A stretch of 64,000 nucleotides of DNA from the NCBI GenBank assembly GCA_935421135.1, contig OW285189.1, forward strand, positions 8,329,072-8,393,071, in the 5' to 3' direction. The translations under genes were made by a program, and so were the position numbers. This stretch comes from Bugulina stolonifera (taxonomy: Eukaryota > Bryozoa > Gymnolaemata > Cheilostomatida > Bugulidae). Shown here piece by piece: positions 1 to 11,022 of this stretch (position 1 is its first letter; each line of letters begins with the position of its first letter). The notes below the pieces were generated by a model. It was not told the DNA's origin and did not search any database. It saw nothing but the letters and a program-made list of their open reading frames with translations.

Positions 1-813
1 TAGTGTCAATATACAATGTACTACTACATGCATAGACGTCTTGTTCTTTACCATAATTGCATAACATACTGCACATGCCCAGCTTCACCTTGGCATGAAT
101 TTACATGAATTGGAATGTCTACTAAAAGAAAAGCTTGATGATTTGTAAAATTTAAAAAATTTTGAAGTGGTCTCCCACTTGACTTGCATTTCTACTTGAC
201 TTGCTTTGACAAAACCTGAGACTTGAATTTTACCCTGACTTGACCTGAGGCTGCCCTGCCTTGAGTTTGACTTGACTTGCCCCCAAAATTTTAGAAATGG
301 CGTGACTTGTTGACTCTCTGACTTGAACCCAGCTCTGGATAGCACTTAGCAAATAGCAGGTTGGTAACAAGTAGCAGTAGACTATTTAGGGCAGGTACCA
401 TGTGTGAACGCCATTGGGACTCATATTAGCTCTGTGTGAAGCTGGAGCTAAGTGGAAAATTCCAGGTGATCCTTGTTGCTAGGTAGGTGATTGTTATGGA
501 TATGCAAGCTGGGCTACCAAGCTGCCTGTTTATACAATGTCCAAACTCTTTCTATGCTATAATGTGCTTTGCAGCTATTTTATATGAATGCTATTTAAGC
601 TTGGTTTTGCAAACTATATAAATGAAGATGTATGTGATGTGATTCAATGGAGAGTATCTCATAGTCGTTCATGGTAATTCATAGTGATTCATGGGATCAA
701 CTTGGCATCTAATAGACTACTAAAAAACACAACATACTCGTATTTAGTGACAGAGATATTGGATACCATTTCCATCAGTTCTTCTACAGATTACTAAATT
801 GTCAGTTGTCAAC
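1..813. other. Intergenic, no gene seen
   Basis: No convincing coding region or RNA gene is visible. Positions about 165-330 are rich in a short irregular direct repeat of the form TGACTTG, which produces an open but low-complexity reverse-strand frame that I do not regard as a gene. Around 412-455 a short stretch resembles sequence near 11288-11330, suggesting a dispersed repeat. Confidence 0.5.
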
Positions 814-2877
814 ATGGCTTCGGAAGCTTAGCAGTTAATCCGTGCAGTTGTTAACTTACACAGCAGCTAGCTCAACAGAAAGAGCAAATGGAGCAATAAA
901 AAAGCAGATGGAGCAGCAGAAGGAAGAGAATAAGCAATTGATGGAGCTGTTGGTGTAAAAATGGGATAGAGATAGTAAAGGAAGCAGAACGGTACCAAGT
1001 TTCTCACCGTTTGACCCAACTGAACTGTGGACACATTATTTTCTAGGATTTACTACATTTATAGAAGTTAAATTCACTTCAGATGAAACGTGTCACACAT
1101 TTTTCTAACCAGTCAGTCAAGGAATATCCACAAACAGTTTGTAGACTGGGCTGATCAACAGACACCCAAGAAGGAGTTAAATAAATTGACCATGAAGGAG
1201 ATACAGGATTATATGATGACACAATGTAATCCAAGGATATTCATTGTTAGAGAAAGGCATTATTTCTGGAGCAACATGAATTGGAACCCTGGCGAAACGA
1301 TTCAAGCACTGGCAGCCCGAATCAGATGTGATGCAACTAGGGTCATCCAAAAAGTAACGCCTGTTGTACAAGATCAGAGAAATTTTATTGTTTACATACA
1401 CAAACTATATATCAAAATGACCAAAAATATCTGTAGAATACAACCCTATTCCTCAATAGAGTCTCCTCTATTGTCCACAGCTACTGTCCAGCACTTTATT
1501 AGAGCATGTATTCCTGCCTCGTAAAAGGAGTGAGTGAAACCAAAGACCACATAGCTGTGACAACCTCTGTGTCAGTCAAGAATCACTGACCACGCAGTGC
1601 TTCCTTCATTGGTCCGAACAAATTGAAGTCTGATGGAGCCAAATCAGGGCTGTATGGTGGATGGGGCGGTGTGGTCCACCTATGACAGGTGATTTTTTTG
1701 CTTGGTTCAAAAACTTGTGCAGGATGGACATTGTCATGTTGAAGGAGGACACTATCCCTGTTGAAATTGAGCCTAAAGTGCTAAAGTCTGTTTTTAGAGC
1801 CTCAATGTAGGTTTATCTCAGTTATTGTAATCCTTCTGTTTTCTTTTATCAATTCATCAGTCTTTCTCAAGTTTTTGTTTGACACAGCTTGAACAGGTTT
1901 TCCACTTCTTGGCTGGTCTGAGAGCACAGCCTCACCTTTGACTGCTTCACCACCTTCAATCCTGTTTCCCCATCTTCTCACATTGCTCACATCAAGAGTA
2001 TGATCCCCATACACAGTTTTTAGTCTTTTGTGGATAGATGCAGCACTTTCTCTCCCCAAAACCAGGAATCCTATGACAGCTCTTTGCTTTCTAAATAGGT
2101 CTACAAGAGTGGCCATCTTGGAAATGGAAATCTGGGAACATGGGGAGCACACATACCCAAATTTACTATCAAATTGAAGCTAACCTGTGGTTGAATATGT
2201 ATTGTCAATATGGTTAAGCAGGTGTCGCTTTTTGGATGACCCGTGTAGCTTTGCACAGGATGAGGCTCTCCCGACTAGGTTCATTTGGGAATGAGGCCAT
2301 ACTTAAAGCACTTTTTTAAACCCAAGGATGAGAAGCTCACCTTTAACAAGGCCATTGGTATTGCTATCGAGATGGAAGAAGCAGTAAAAAGGTGACTAAG
2401 GAGATGGTGTTTGGGCCTGTAAATCCAGCTAAAGCAGTGAGGAAGGAGACGAATCAAAAAACCATGACAAACTCTTCGAGTCGACAGGGGTGTTTCAGAT
2501 GTGAGAAGAATAACCGCATGGCAGCAGATTGCCGGCATCAGAAGTTGACCTGCAATGACTGAGAAATTCTGGGGCATCTACATTGTACAAGCACTGTGTC
2601 GAAAGAAAAGACCAGGAGCTAAGGCAGCTAAGCCTTTAAATCTTATCCACTCCGTCAACGGTGTTCACACCACCTGTCACATTCATCTGGAGGTACGATT
2701 ACAAGGTCATACCACAAAACTGGTAATGGACACAGGAGCTGGGGATAACTTCTTATATCAAGAAAGATGGAAGAAGATTGGAAGCCCACCACTCATTAAC
2801 TCTAGTGTTCGCTATAAATCAGCAACCAATGATGGAATAGAAGTTCTAAAAGTTTGTGTAGTCAACACCCAATTAGA
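814..2877 (+). pseudogene. Ty3/Gypsy gag-protease remnant
   Basis: Reading across frames gives the order of a Gypsy gag: a glutamine-rich coiled stretch near 870-960, a 'FDP' entry motif near 1010, then a capsid core at 1090-1524 with the family-typical pattern F(V/I)RERxxFWS followed by GETIQ-LAARIR. After an insertion the capsid resumes at about 2250, and a zinc-knuckle-like motif (CFRCEKNN, then C) lies near 2490-2555. A retropepsin-like segment at 2640-2914 carries the catalytic triplet in MDTGAG. Stops and frameshifts (for example in the 900-960 and 2290-2560 stretches) make it non-functional. There is no reverse transcriptase: the fragment is cut off at about 2877 where a reverse-strand LTR element begins. 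Identification rests on motif recognition. Confidence 0.75.
1526..2245 (-). pseudogene. Mariner (Mos-type) transposase relic
   Basis: The reverse-strand frame at 2152-1802 is the N-terminal helix-turn-helix part of a mariner transposase: a paired helix region, the motif YGDHTLDVSNVRRW, then SDQPRSGKP. Further along the same strand (about 1775-1565, other frames) the C-terminal catalytic part appears, with LQHDN and the signature HPPYSPDLAPSDFNLF, which contains the last catalytic Asp. The middle, including the first catalytic Asp, is deleted: the two parts join within about 30 bp. The relic splits the Gypsy gag frame. The right end carries a mariner-like start with GGGTCATCC (reverse strand), but I could not find a clean matching terminal repeat on the left, so the 3' end is probably lost. 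Confidence 0.8.
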
Positions 2878-3153
2878 TTCTTCTGTAGGACCCTTAAGAG
2901 CCTCCCTGAGATAGAGGTAGGTCGGTGCCGGGTTCCAATCATTGGCCTCGGCTACTGTCAGGAATTGTTCAATAGAGAGTTCGACATCTCCTTGCCCGTC
3001 GAATTGGGGAGTCTTGAACGCAGATTGTGGTTGGAGAGGTCGAGCATCAACTAAATACTTTCCGAGTACTTCTACTAGATGCTCTATACCATTTGCGATA
3101 GCTTCAAATGTCGGGGTTGACTCAATGTGGTTAGGGGAAAATGTACGAGTCAC
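2812..3153 (-). pseudogene. Gag fragment of a TR-GAG-like LTR element
   Basis: The reverse-strand frame encodes a gag capsid start: FDGQGDVELSIEQF, about 15 residues, then LREALKGPTEE. This aligns with YNGQEDVELFIDDF and LRAALHGPAQE in the gag of the element at 12282-17679, so the two belong to one clan. The gag is truncated: after the EES residues, at about position 2877, the frame runs into antisense sequence of the neighbouring Gypsy protease. Upstream (plus positions 3154-3337) is an untranslated leader, then the primer site and LTR. Only the first third or so of gag survives. Confidence 0.65.
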
Positions 3154-3337
3154 CTGATACTGTTCAGTTCGTTAGGATCCTTAGTCAGTCCCGTAGTGTA
3201 GGCTTTGGAGGGTCGATGTTGGTTCAGTCTACATCCGCAGAACTACGAGGACCAATAAGCAATTTCTTTTCATCAATAGGGTTCCCGGGTCTGAACCCGA
3301 CGTCGCCTTCCTTTCAACTGTGAGAGTATGACCTTGA

Positions 3338-3355
3338 AATCTCACCGCTGCCACC
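3338..3355 (-). promoter_or_regulatory. Primer binding site, tRNA-Leu type
   Basis: Reverse-strand TGGTGGCAGCGGTGAGAT lies two bases inside the LTR edge. It is complementary to a tRNA-Leu 3' end (CCGCTGCCACCA) as recalled from known tRNA-Leu sequences. The same start, TGGTGGCAGC, follows the LTRs at 13225, 23625 and 41425. Confidence 0.7.
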
Positions 3356-3357
3356 AA

Positions 3358-4162
3358 TGTAATGTCTGCCCAAGTTTGGAATCTGACGACTACCAATGCT
3401 ATGGTTACTTGTTTGTATAAGTCGTGCTAGGACGATGTGCAAGCATGAGAAGAGCCGATAAGTGGTGCTAGGCTTTCTATACTCCATAAAGAGTGAACAG
3501 TGGTTGTAGTTCTGAGTGTTAATCAAGACGACCCATAGGTCCGAGTTGATGCTGTATACTGTGCTTGAAAAAGAGTATGTTCTGTCCTAATAGAGAATTT
3601 CGGGCATCAAGGTCCGATGGGACCAAGAGCTGGAACTAATCTTCGCTACGAGAGAAGACTCTGTATAACTAGTACAGATGTGTCTGTATTGATATCCAAG
3701 TATCAACTGAACAACGACAATATAAAACATATGCTTTATATACTATTGCGTTTCCGATAAACATTTCCAGTAAAAGGACGACGTTACATCGTTCGAAAAT
3801 AGCGCAACAACATGTCTGCCAAAAAGGCCAAGGTCCGACCTAGCTTGGGTCAGCTTCTTGCAAAAGATGCTTAGAATAATATGAATTGTGTGCAAAAGTA
3901 ATTGCAACCCATTCTGAGATGTCAGCCTCAGTTACACCAGTATAAAAGGCTAGTTGTACTTAGTAAATTACAATCTCTAGTCTAGGAACTGCACAATAAG
4001 AGTAATTATGACAAGCATGACTACATGCATACATAATAGGCAAGTACAAGAGTAATTAGACGGGGTGAGGTGAGCAAGACAATGACTATGCACTAGATGT
4101 GCATCAATGTTAGTCGGGAAGGCTGGGACTATATAATATGTGAAAAGCCCTGAGCCACTACG
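3358..4162 (-). mobile_element. LTR of reverse-strand TR-GAG-like element
   Basis: On the plus strand the LTR starts TGTAATGTCTGCC and ends CCACTACG, the last base probably mutated from A; it is followed by ATAT (4163-4166). In sense it carries the family module: paired CCGGAA hexamers, a TATATAAAG box near 3740, and a downstream poly(A) region that here reads AATACA rather than the AATAAA of sister LTRs. The primer site and partial gag adjoin it on the left, making this the 5' LTR of a truncated element. Confidence 0.7.
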
Positions 4163-4419
4163 ATATTGTAGTGTTATGCGTCTGTGTGTGCATGCGTGCG
4201 TGCGTGCGCAGACGGTGTGTGCATAGGCGTGTGCATGGCCTGGACCCCACACTGTATGTCTTGAGTCAAGCAAAAACGCGGACCCCACTTAAATGACGGT
4301 TGGCAGGTGGCGGTCCCCACTTTGATAATCTCCTGCAGGTCTCTCCATTGCGCATGGAAATGCAGTTGCGGGTACCGCTTGACAGGAAATGCTCTTGTAT
4401 GTTAGAAGAAAAAAACATC

Positions 4420-4800
4420 GTGTTGACTGTGTGCATCTGTTACTTTCCATAAAAGTCATTGTGGGGACCGTTAACCGTTTATTGATATTATATTGAATGT
4501 GTGCATGTGACTCGTTATGTAAAGGTTCTTGTGGGGACCGCCTACTGTATAATGATATTATATTGACTGCGTGCATGTGATGCTTTTAATAATAGTTATT
4601 GTGGGGACCATGAACAGTATAACTACATTGTATATTGGGACCTCTGTGTGCGTGTGATACATTGTGTTATAGTTCTTGTGGGGACCGCTTACTGTGTAGC
4701 TATGTTATATTGATTATGTGCATGTGTTACTATCAAGAAGAGTTATTGTGGGGACCGCTAACACTTTCAGCCATGAGGACGAGTATACTCGCAGCTATGT
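4420..4800 (+). repeat. Degenerate 70-bp satellite units
   Basis: About five diverged units share GTGGGGACCG, followed by TATTATATTGA(C/A)TGxGTGCATGTG, with spacing close to 70 bp. They are clearly related to the main array at 5438-8040 but much more diverged. Confidence 0.7.
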
Positions 4801-4937
4801 TTTTCACAGGGGCCTGAGGAGGAGCATACTCGCAGTTGCAGTCTTTTATTCATAACAGCAAAACTATTGGGTTTGTGGTATAAGTAAAGCCATATTTAGT
4901 GAGAGCATACTTTTTTGCGTTGACACATAATCTCCAG

Positions 4938-5039
4938 GATATTTAATGTAGTTGTTTTCATCACCCAATTAAATCATTTGTATTCTAGTGCTAACACAAA
5001 TGATTTAATTGGGTGATTAAAACAACTACATTAAATATC
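4938..5039. repeat. Hairpin, 44-bp arms
   Basis: Arms 4938-4981 and 4996-5039 are inverted copies with one mismatch, separated by a 14-base loop. The arms begin GATATTTAATGTAGTTG. This is probably a foldback MITE remnant inside the satellite. Confidence 0.85.
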
Positions 5040-5099
5040 TTCGTGAACTAAACTTCAAACCTAGGTCGGTCTACAAAAATATTTTCGGGCACCCACCTG

Positions 5100-5378
5100 T
5101 CATAGGGTCGCAAAGTCCTCATTTTCGCGCGAAGAAATCAGGTGTGCCGATGAGCTAAGAATGGTTTCGTCCGGCCAACCAAAATCGCAGGCCAATAGCC
5201 CTTCGGAGCTGAGCTGGACGGCCATCTTGTGATTTTTATTTGTGAAAACACCTATAGTATATCCTCTGGCCTGGCACTTGCTGTTTAGAGTAAAAATGGC
5301 CTCCTTCAGTAGGTTTGATGCTGTCTGTTTGATTGATGAAATTATTGGCTGTGAGGGACCAGAACTTGGTTCAAACAC
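5100..5378 (-). CDS. Unidentified 92-residue reading frame
   Basis: The frame differs in character from the satellite around it: it has balanced codon use, and an internal ATG at about 5225 lies in AAGATGGCC, a good start context. From there it encodes about 41 residues beginning MAVQLSSEGLLACDFGW. Right after the stop (reverse strand) is CAGGTGGGT, a splice-donor-like sequence. It could be a captured first exon of a host gene or chance. I do not recognise the protein and see no domain. Confidence 0.25.
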   Translation of the reverse strand: MFEPSSGPSQPIISSIKQTASNLLKEAIFTLNSKCQARGYTIGVFTNKNHKMAVQLSSEGLLACDFGWPDETILSSSAHLISSRENEDFATL

Positions 5379-5437
5379 TGATCCAAGTATGTTTAGCTAA
5401 TTTTAGCATGATGTTAACTAAATTTTGAGAGGAAATA

Positions 5438-8040
5438 ACTATCTAACTATATTATATTGACTGTGTGCATGTGACACTTTCTATAAGAGCACATGTGGGG
5501 ACCACTAACTGTCAAACTATATTATATTGACTGTGTGCATGTGACACTTTTTATAAGAGTACTTGTGGGGTCTGCTACCTGTCAATCTATATTATATTGA
5601 CTGTGTGCATGTTTAACTTTCTATAAGAGCACTTGTGGGGTCCGCTACCTGTCAAACTATATTATATTGACTGTGTGCATGTGACACTTTCTATAAGAGT
5701 ACTTGTGGGGTCCGCTACCTGTCAAACTATATTATATTGGCTGTGTGCATGTGACACTTTCTATAAGAGCACTTGTGGGGTCCGCTACCTGTCAAACTAT
5801 ATTATATTGACTGTGTGCATGTGACACTTTCTATAAGAGCACTTGTGAGGTCCGCTACCTGTCTAACTATATTATATTGACTGTGTGCATGTGACACTTT
5901 CTATTAGAACACCTGTGGGGACCGCTAACTATATTATATTGACTGTCTGCATGTGTCACTTTCTATAAGAGCACTTGTGGGGTCTGCTACCTGTCAAACT
6001 ATGTTATATTGACTGTGTGCATGTGACACTTTCTATAAGAGCACTTGTGGGGTCCGCTACCTGTCAAACTATATTGTATTGACTTTGTGCATGTGACACT
6101 TTTTATATGAGCACTTGTGGTGTCCGCTACCTGTCAAACTATATTATATTGACTGTGTGCATGTGACACTTTCTATAAGAGTACTTGTGGGGTCCGCTAC
6201 CTGTCAAACTATATTATATTGACTGTGTGCATGTGACACTTTCTATAAGAGTACTTGTGGGGTCCGCTACCTGTCAAACTATATTATATTGACTGTGTGC
6301 ATGTGTAACTTTCTATAAGATCACTTGTGGGGCCCGCTACCTGTCAAACTATATTGTATTGACTTTGTGCATGTGACACTTTCTATAAGAGCACTTGTGG
6401 TGTCCGCTACCTGTCAAACTATATTATATTGACTGTGTGCATGTGACACTTTCTATAAGAGTACTTGTGGGGTCCGCTACCTGTCAAACTATATTATATT
6501 GACTGTGTGCATGTGACACTTTCTATAAGAGCACTTGTGGGGTCCGCTACCTGTCAAACTATATTATATTGACTGTGTGCATGTGACACTTTCTATAAGA
6601 GCACTTGTGGGGTCCGCTACCTGTCTAACTATATTATATTGACTGTGTGCATGTGACACTTTCTATTAGAACACCTGTGGGGACCGCTAACTATATTATA
6701 TTGACTGTGCGCATATGTCACTTTCTATAAGAGCACTTGTGGGGTCCGCTACCTGTCAAACTATATTATATTGACTGTGTGCATGTGACACTTTCTATAA
6801 GAGTACTTGTGGGGTCCGCTACCTGTCAAACTATATTATATTGACTGTGTGCATGTGTAACTTTCTATAAGAGTACTTGTGGGGTCCGCTACCTGTCAAA
6901 CTATATTATATTGACTGTGTGCATGTGTAACTTTCTATAAGAGCACTTGTGGGGACCGCTAGCAGTCTAACTATATTATATTGACTGTGTGCGTGTGTAA
7001 CTTTCTATAAGAGCACTTGTGGTGTCCGCTACCTGTCAAACTATATTATATTGACTGTGTGCATGTGTAACTTTCTATAAGAGTACTTGTTGGGTCCACT
7101 ACCTGTCAAACTATATTATATTGGCTGTGTGCATGTGACACTTTCTATAAGAGCACTTGTGGGGACTGCTACATGTCCAACTATATTATATTGACTGTGT
7201 GCACGTGTAACTTTCTATAAGAGCACTTGTGGGGTCCACTACCTGTCAAACTATATTATATTGACTGTGTGCATGTGACACTTTCTATAAGAGTACTTGT
7301 GGGGTCCGCTACCTGTCAGACTATATTATATTGGCTGTGCGCCTGTGACACTTTCTATAAGAGCACTTGTGGGGACCGCTAGCAGTCTAACTATATTATA
7401 TTGACTGCGTGCATGTGACACTTTCTATTAGAACACCTGTGGGGACCGCTAACTATATTATATTGACTGTGTGCATGTGTCACTTTCTATAAGAGCACTT
7501 GTGGGGTCCGCTACCTGTCAAACTATATTATATTGACTGTGTACATGTGTCACTTTCTATAAGAGTACTTGTGGGGTCCGCTACCTGTCAAACTATATTA
7601 TATTGACTGTGTGCATGTGACACTTTCTATAAGAGCACTTGTGGGGACCGCTAACCGTCTAACTATATAATATTGACTGTGTACATGTGTCACTTTCTAA
7701 AATAGTACTTGTGGGGACCGCTAGCAGTCCAACTATGTTATATTGGCTGCGTGTGTTTGATACTCCTGTTGATGGTCATTGTGGGGACCACCATCCGACT
7801 AAAGTTATTGTATTCACTGTGCGCATGACATGATTTCTATGGCAGTACTTGTGGGGTCCGCTAGCAGTCTAACTATATTATATTGACTGTGTGCATGTGA
7901 TACTTTCTATAAGAGTAATTGCGGGGACCGCTAGCAGTCTAACTATATTATATTGAGTGTGTGCATGTGATACTCTCTATCAGAGTACCTGTGGGGACCA
8001 CTCACAGTCCAGTTATGTCTTATTGACTGCATGCTTAGAA
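5438..8040 (+). repeat. 70-bp satellite array, about 37 copies
   Basis: The unit length is 70 bp, measured directly between successive GCATGTG occurrences. Each unit has a CTATATTATATTGACTGTG segment, then CACTTTCTATAAGAG, then CTTGTGGGGTCCGC and TACCTGTC. Units in the middle differ by only a few bases; several subtypes recur (GGGGTCCGC versus GGGGACCGC, and GCACTTG versus GTACTTG). Some units lack about 10 bp (near 5930, 6690 and 7450), and these shortened units repeat as part of a larger block, indicating higher-order duplication. The last units (after about 7700) are more diverged. Any open frames here are by-products of the repeat. Confidence 0.9.
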
Positions 8041-8308
8041 TACTTTATTTCGTGCATGTAGTTATTGCAGGATTGTTTCGTGGTCAGTCATGTTATATAT
8101 TTATATGATGTTGTCTTTCTCTTGCAACTCTTCATTCTTAAAGCAATACCAGCATCTGGAGAGTGTTTAAGTTTTAGCATAACTTGTGTTTCACGTACGG
8201 AAGTTAGATTAGGCTTGAAACTGGTCATGATATAACTAAATAAATTAGATAATATCGCTCACACCTATACATTTTTGTACGTGTATATGTCTATTAGTGA
8301 TAATGTCA
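8041..8308. other. No gene seen
   Basis: AT-rich unique sequence following the array; nothing recognisable. Confidence 0.5.
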
Positions 8309-8480
8309 TTTTAGGCAAAGAAATTTACTTTTGAGCGGCTGGAGACTTGTTTCAAGTCCATTAAAATGCCAGCCCCCAACTGAGGTTTGAATCCGAGGCG
8401 TCTATGATAGGTAGTTGCCTAGCACAGTAATTTGAAACAAGTCTCTGACCGCTCAAAAATAACTTTCCTTGCCTAAAAAT
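8309..8480. mobile_element. MITE with tRNA-like B-box core
   Basis: Inverted arms of about 48 bp (8309-8356 and 8432-8480) share TTTAGGCAA and TTTTGAGCGG, then GAGACTTGTTTCAA. The core contains GGTTTGAATCC, one base from the RNA polymerase III B-box consensus. A second, half-preserved copy lies at 8600-8715. Confidence 0.6.
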
Positions 8481-8599
8481 ACATAATAATATATAAAAGA
8501 TGGCCAAACACCCTAACATCTTAGTAGTAAGAGTGGTGTATTGCGTGAAGTTCGCTCAGAGCATGTCTATTGCTCACTGGTGAAGCTTCATTTTAAAGG

Positions 8600-8715
8600 C
8601 TGTTTAGGTGGTGTAGTGGTGGCATGTTCTGTTCACTGCGCTGGCGATTCGGTTCCGTGATTTTAAAAAGCTGTCTCCGAGTGCTCAAAGATAAAATTTC
8701 TTCCGTAAAAATACA
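8600..8715 (+). mobile_element. Second MITE/SINE-like copy
   Basis: The right half (8672-8710) matches the right arm of the 8309-8480 element (CTCAAAGATAA, then TAAAAATACAT). The left half has GTGGTGTAGTGGTGGCATG followed by GATTCGGTTCC, reminiscent of tRNA A- and B-box order. A tRNA-derived SINE relic is possible. Confidence 0.4.
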
Positions 8716-9689
8716 TCATGTGCAGAAATAGCCAGCCACCCCCCCCCCCCAACACCCTATCCTTGTGAAGTAGTTTCATTAAGGTCATGCTTATAGCAAT
8801 TAAAGGGAAGTGGGATAGGAGAGTGCCTATCCTTTTAAGAATTGAGGTCATGGGAAGAGAGCTTATATTGACCCTCTGGGAAACAGCCAGAATACCCACC
8901 AAAAATCCCTAAGTCATTTCCCTACCTAACAACGCCATGCCATGCAAGGCTCATAGGCATTGAAGCAAATTGCAGAAAACTTCTCACAAATCCAAAGGCC
9001 AGAGGGCATTCCTAGTACTAAAATTTTAAAATATGTTGCCACAATATCACTGACAGGTGTGTAGACAAAAAGAATTTGCCACTGTTCGAATATTTTAGTT
9101 AGAACCAGGACGTCCTGAAAACATTTGAACCCTAATTCTCAACTCCAAACGCAAACTAATGTTTTCAAAACACCTTGTTTTTAACATTTATGGAATGCTT
9201 CTTTACCAGCAAAAGCTTTACAATGGGGTGAATTTTGCTCTGTCAAAACGTAAACAAGCGCTACGGTTCTTGCAAAGTTGCTCGAGGCAAAGAATATTCT
9301 CCCTATGGCCTTGCTAAGGCTTTATATTACCGTTGCAACCTTATGTTTGGTGAGTAACACAGCTTTATGCTAAGTGATACAAGTGAAAAGGCTTGCCATA
9401 AGACTTGACATAACATTTACATGTGTGTATATTCCTTCCCACTTGAAGACTCCAGTCTCTGACAACTACCATGGCTGACAAGGATTCCTCATCCAATTCA
9501 ACAATATTTTTCACCAACACCCAAGAAAGAGCTTTTTGAAAGACCACAATTTGGTCTTATACGTGTAGATAGGCTGGATTGCTGTTCTAGACCTCTCCAG
9601 GGTGCCTTGGCGGCACCCCGGACCCCTGGCATGTTTACTTTGCCATCCCTCTGACAATTTTCTAGAAACCCTTCTGAATTGTCTTCTCT
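8716..9689. other. No gene seen
   Basis: Contains a poly-C tract (about 8740-8750) and unique sequence. Several short frames overlap on the reverse strand at 9365-9734 but show no domain, conservation signal or credible splice context. Confidence 0.45.
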
Positions 9690-10778
9690 TGGCGTGTGCA
9701 TGACTTCTTTTTGGGGACCATTTTGCACACACACAGCTATGTGTGCAACTAGCGGACCCCGCTTTTATTCAGAAATGCAGATGGTTATGCGGTCCCCACT
9801 TTGTGGACTTCTAGCATATGACACTTTTTGCACGGTGCCCACAACTGTTATCTCATCTGCAAAATATTATGAAAGTGCGTTGCCTGGACCCCACAACTGT
9901 TTTGAAGTATTGTGGCCACAATTGCTAAAATGAAATTATATGAAAATGGTTTTCTTGGTTGATGAGAAGTTGTCTTTTCAATGAGCCAATAAACAAGCTC
10001 CTAGCCCTTCTAGAAGTGGTGGTCCCCGGAATACGCACTTGGGTCAGATGTCCCCGCAACTGTCGTCTCACCTGTATAGGTGTGCGTGCGCAGAGTGTAA
10101 AGTCGGGGACGACCTACTTGCAAAAATGAAGAGCCTATGTGTGGTGCTAGGCCTTCATCATTGCATGAAAGATTGTTAGGTACTTGTAGTCAATAAGTTA
10201 ACTAAGATGACCCATGTGGTCCCAAGTCAATGCTTGTTTGCTATACTTGGGAAAGAGCATGTTCAGTCCTAGTAGGCTGTCCGGGCATCAAGGTCAAAGA
10301 CCTTATCAGCTGGAACTACCTGTACTACAAGAGAAGACTCTGTATAAGTACGTAGTATAGAATTGTCTTTATTGAGATCCAAGCATCAATTGAGACTGTG
10401 ATAGTAAAAATCATTCGCTTTATATAGTATTCTAGCTTCCGGAAAATAGTTCCGGTAAAAGGCCAACGTAGCGTCGTCCGGAAATTGCACAACAAGATGG
10501 TGGCCGGAAAGCCGAGGACCAACCCAAAATAGTTGGCCATAACAGAAGTTGCTTAAAAACATGTGATTCGTGTGCAAAATCAATTACAGCTATTTCTAAG
10601 AGGTCGGCCCGAGTTACATAGGTATGCACATAACACATGCACATAACAGGTATATAAAAGATGTTTCTCCATAGGCTAGTCAACATGCATGTACATAAAT
10701 TAGGTAGGAATTGTTCATGACAAATGTAATGCAGTGCGAGTGGCTATGTCTATAGAGTTACGTTTACCACTACAATAT

Positions 10779-11022
10779 TGTAATGTTTCGCGTGCTATTG
10801 CAACACATTGGTCCCGATGATACGAGTGTGGGAAGAGCCAGAACATACTCTTTTAAGACTAGTTCTAAGCATTGATTCAGCCCACAAGAACTAACCATAA
10901 GTACTGTTCACTATATAATGTACATTGTACTAAGGAAGAATAATCCAGCCGACCACTCCTAGGCTCTTCCCACACTCGTACTATTGGTACCCGTGTGTTG
11001 CAGTAATACGCAAGACATTACA
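10779..11022. mobile_element. 244-bp palindromic element with LTR-type ends
   Basis: It begins TGTAATGTTTCGCGT, ends ACGCAAGACATTACA, and is flanked by ATAT on both sides (10775-10778 and 11023-11026). Arms of about 60 bp are inverted copies, sharing TACGAGTGTGGGAAGAGCC, a motif also found near the 3' ends of the LTRs at 20968-21817 and 18976-19922. It looks like two LTR 3' ends joined head to head, mobilised with the same 4-bp target preference. Confidence 0.65.

Larger units (their letters stand above)
4213..10094. repeat. Satellite-bearing block inserted in LTR
   Basis: The block is bounded by the 13-bp direct repeat GTGCGTGCGCAGA (4200-4212 and 10082-10094), a possible target duplication, although this G+C-rich microsatellite-like sequence could match by chance. 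Both ends contain GGACCCC/GGTCCCC boxes (near 4244, 4278 and 4312 on the left; 9758, 9793, 9887 and 10021 on the right). The interior holds a long 70-bp satellite, a degraded copy of it, a perfect hairpin, a MITE pair and one unexplained reading frame. No transposase is visible. Confidence 0.45.
4167..10774 (-). mobile_element. Solo LTR split by satellite block
   Basis: The left part (4167-4212) begins TGTAGTGTTATGCG and the right part (10082-10774) ends ACCACTACA; both sides are flanked by ATAT (4163-4166 and 10775-10778). Sister LTR 39361-40121, read in reverse, begins TGTAATGTTTTGCGC and reaches its GACGACCTACTTGC box about 30 bases in, whereas here that box lies at 10109. So the LTR was opened near its 3' terminus and a 5.9 kb block was inserted. 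The right part retains the CCGGAA pair, a TATA box near 10420 (reverse strand) and AATAAAG near 10372. Confidence 0.6.

Noticed and set aside
5438..8040. CRISPR-like regularly spaced repeat
   Set aside because: The repeats are contiguous 70-bp tandem units without unique spacers, in a eukaryotic context; this is a satellite.
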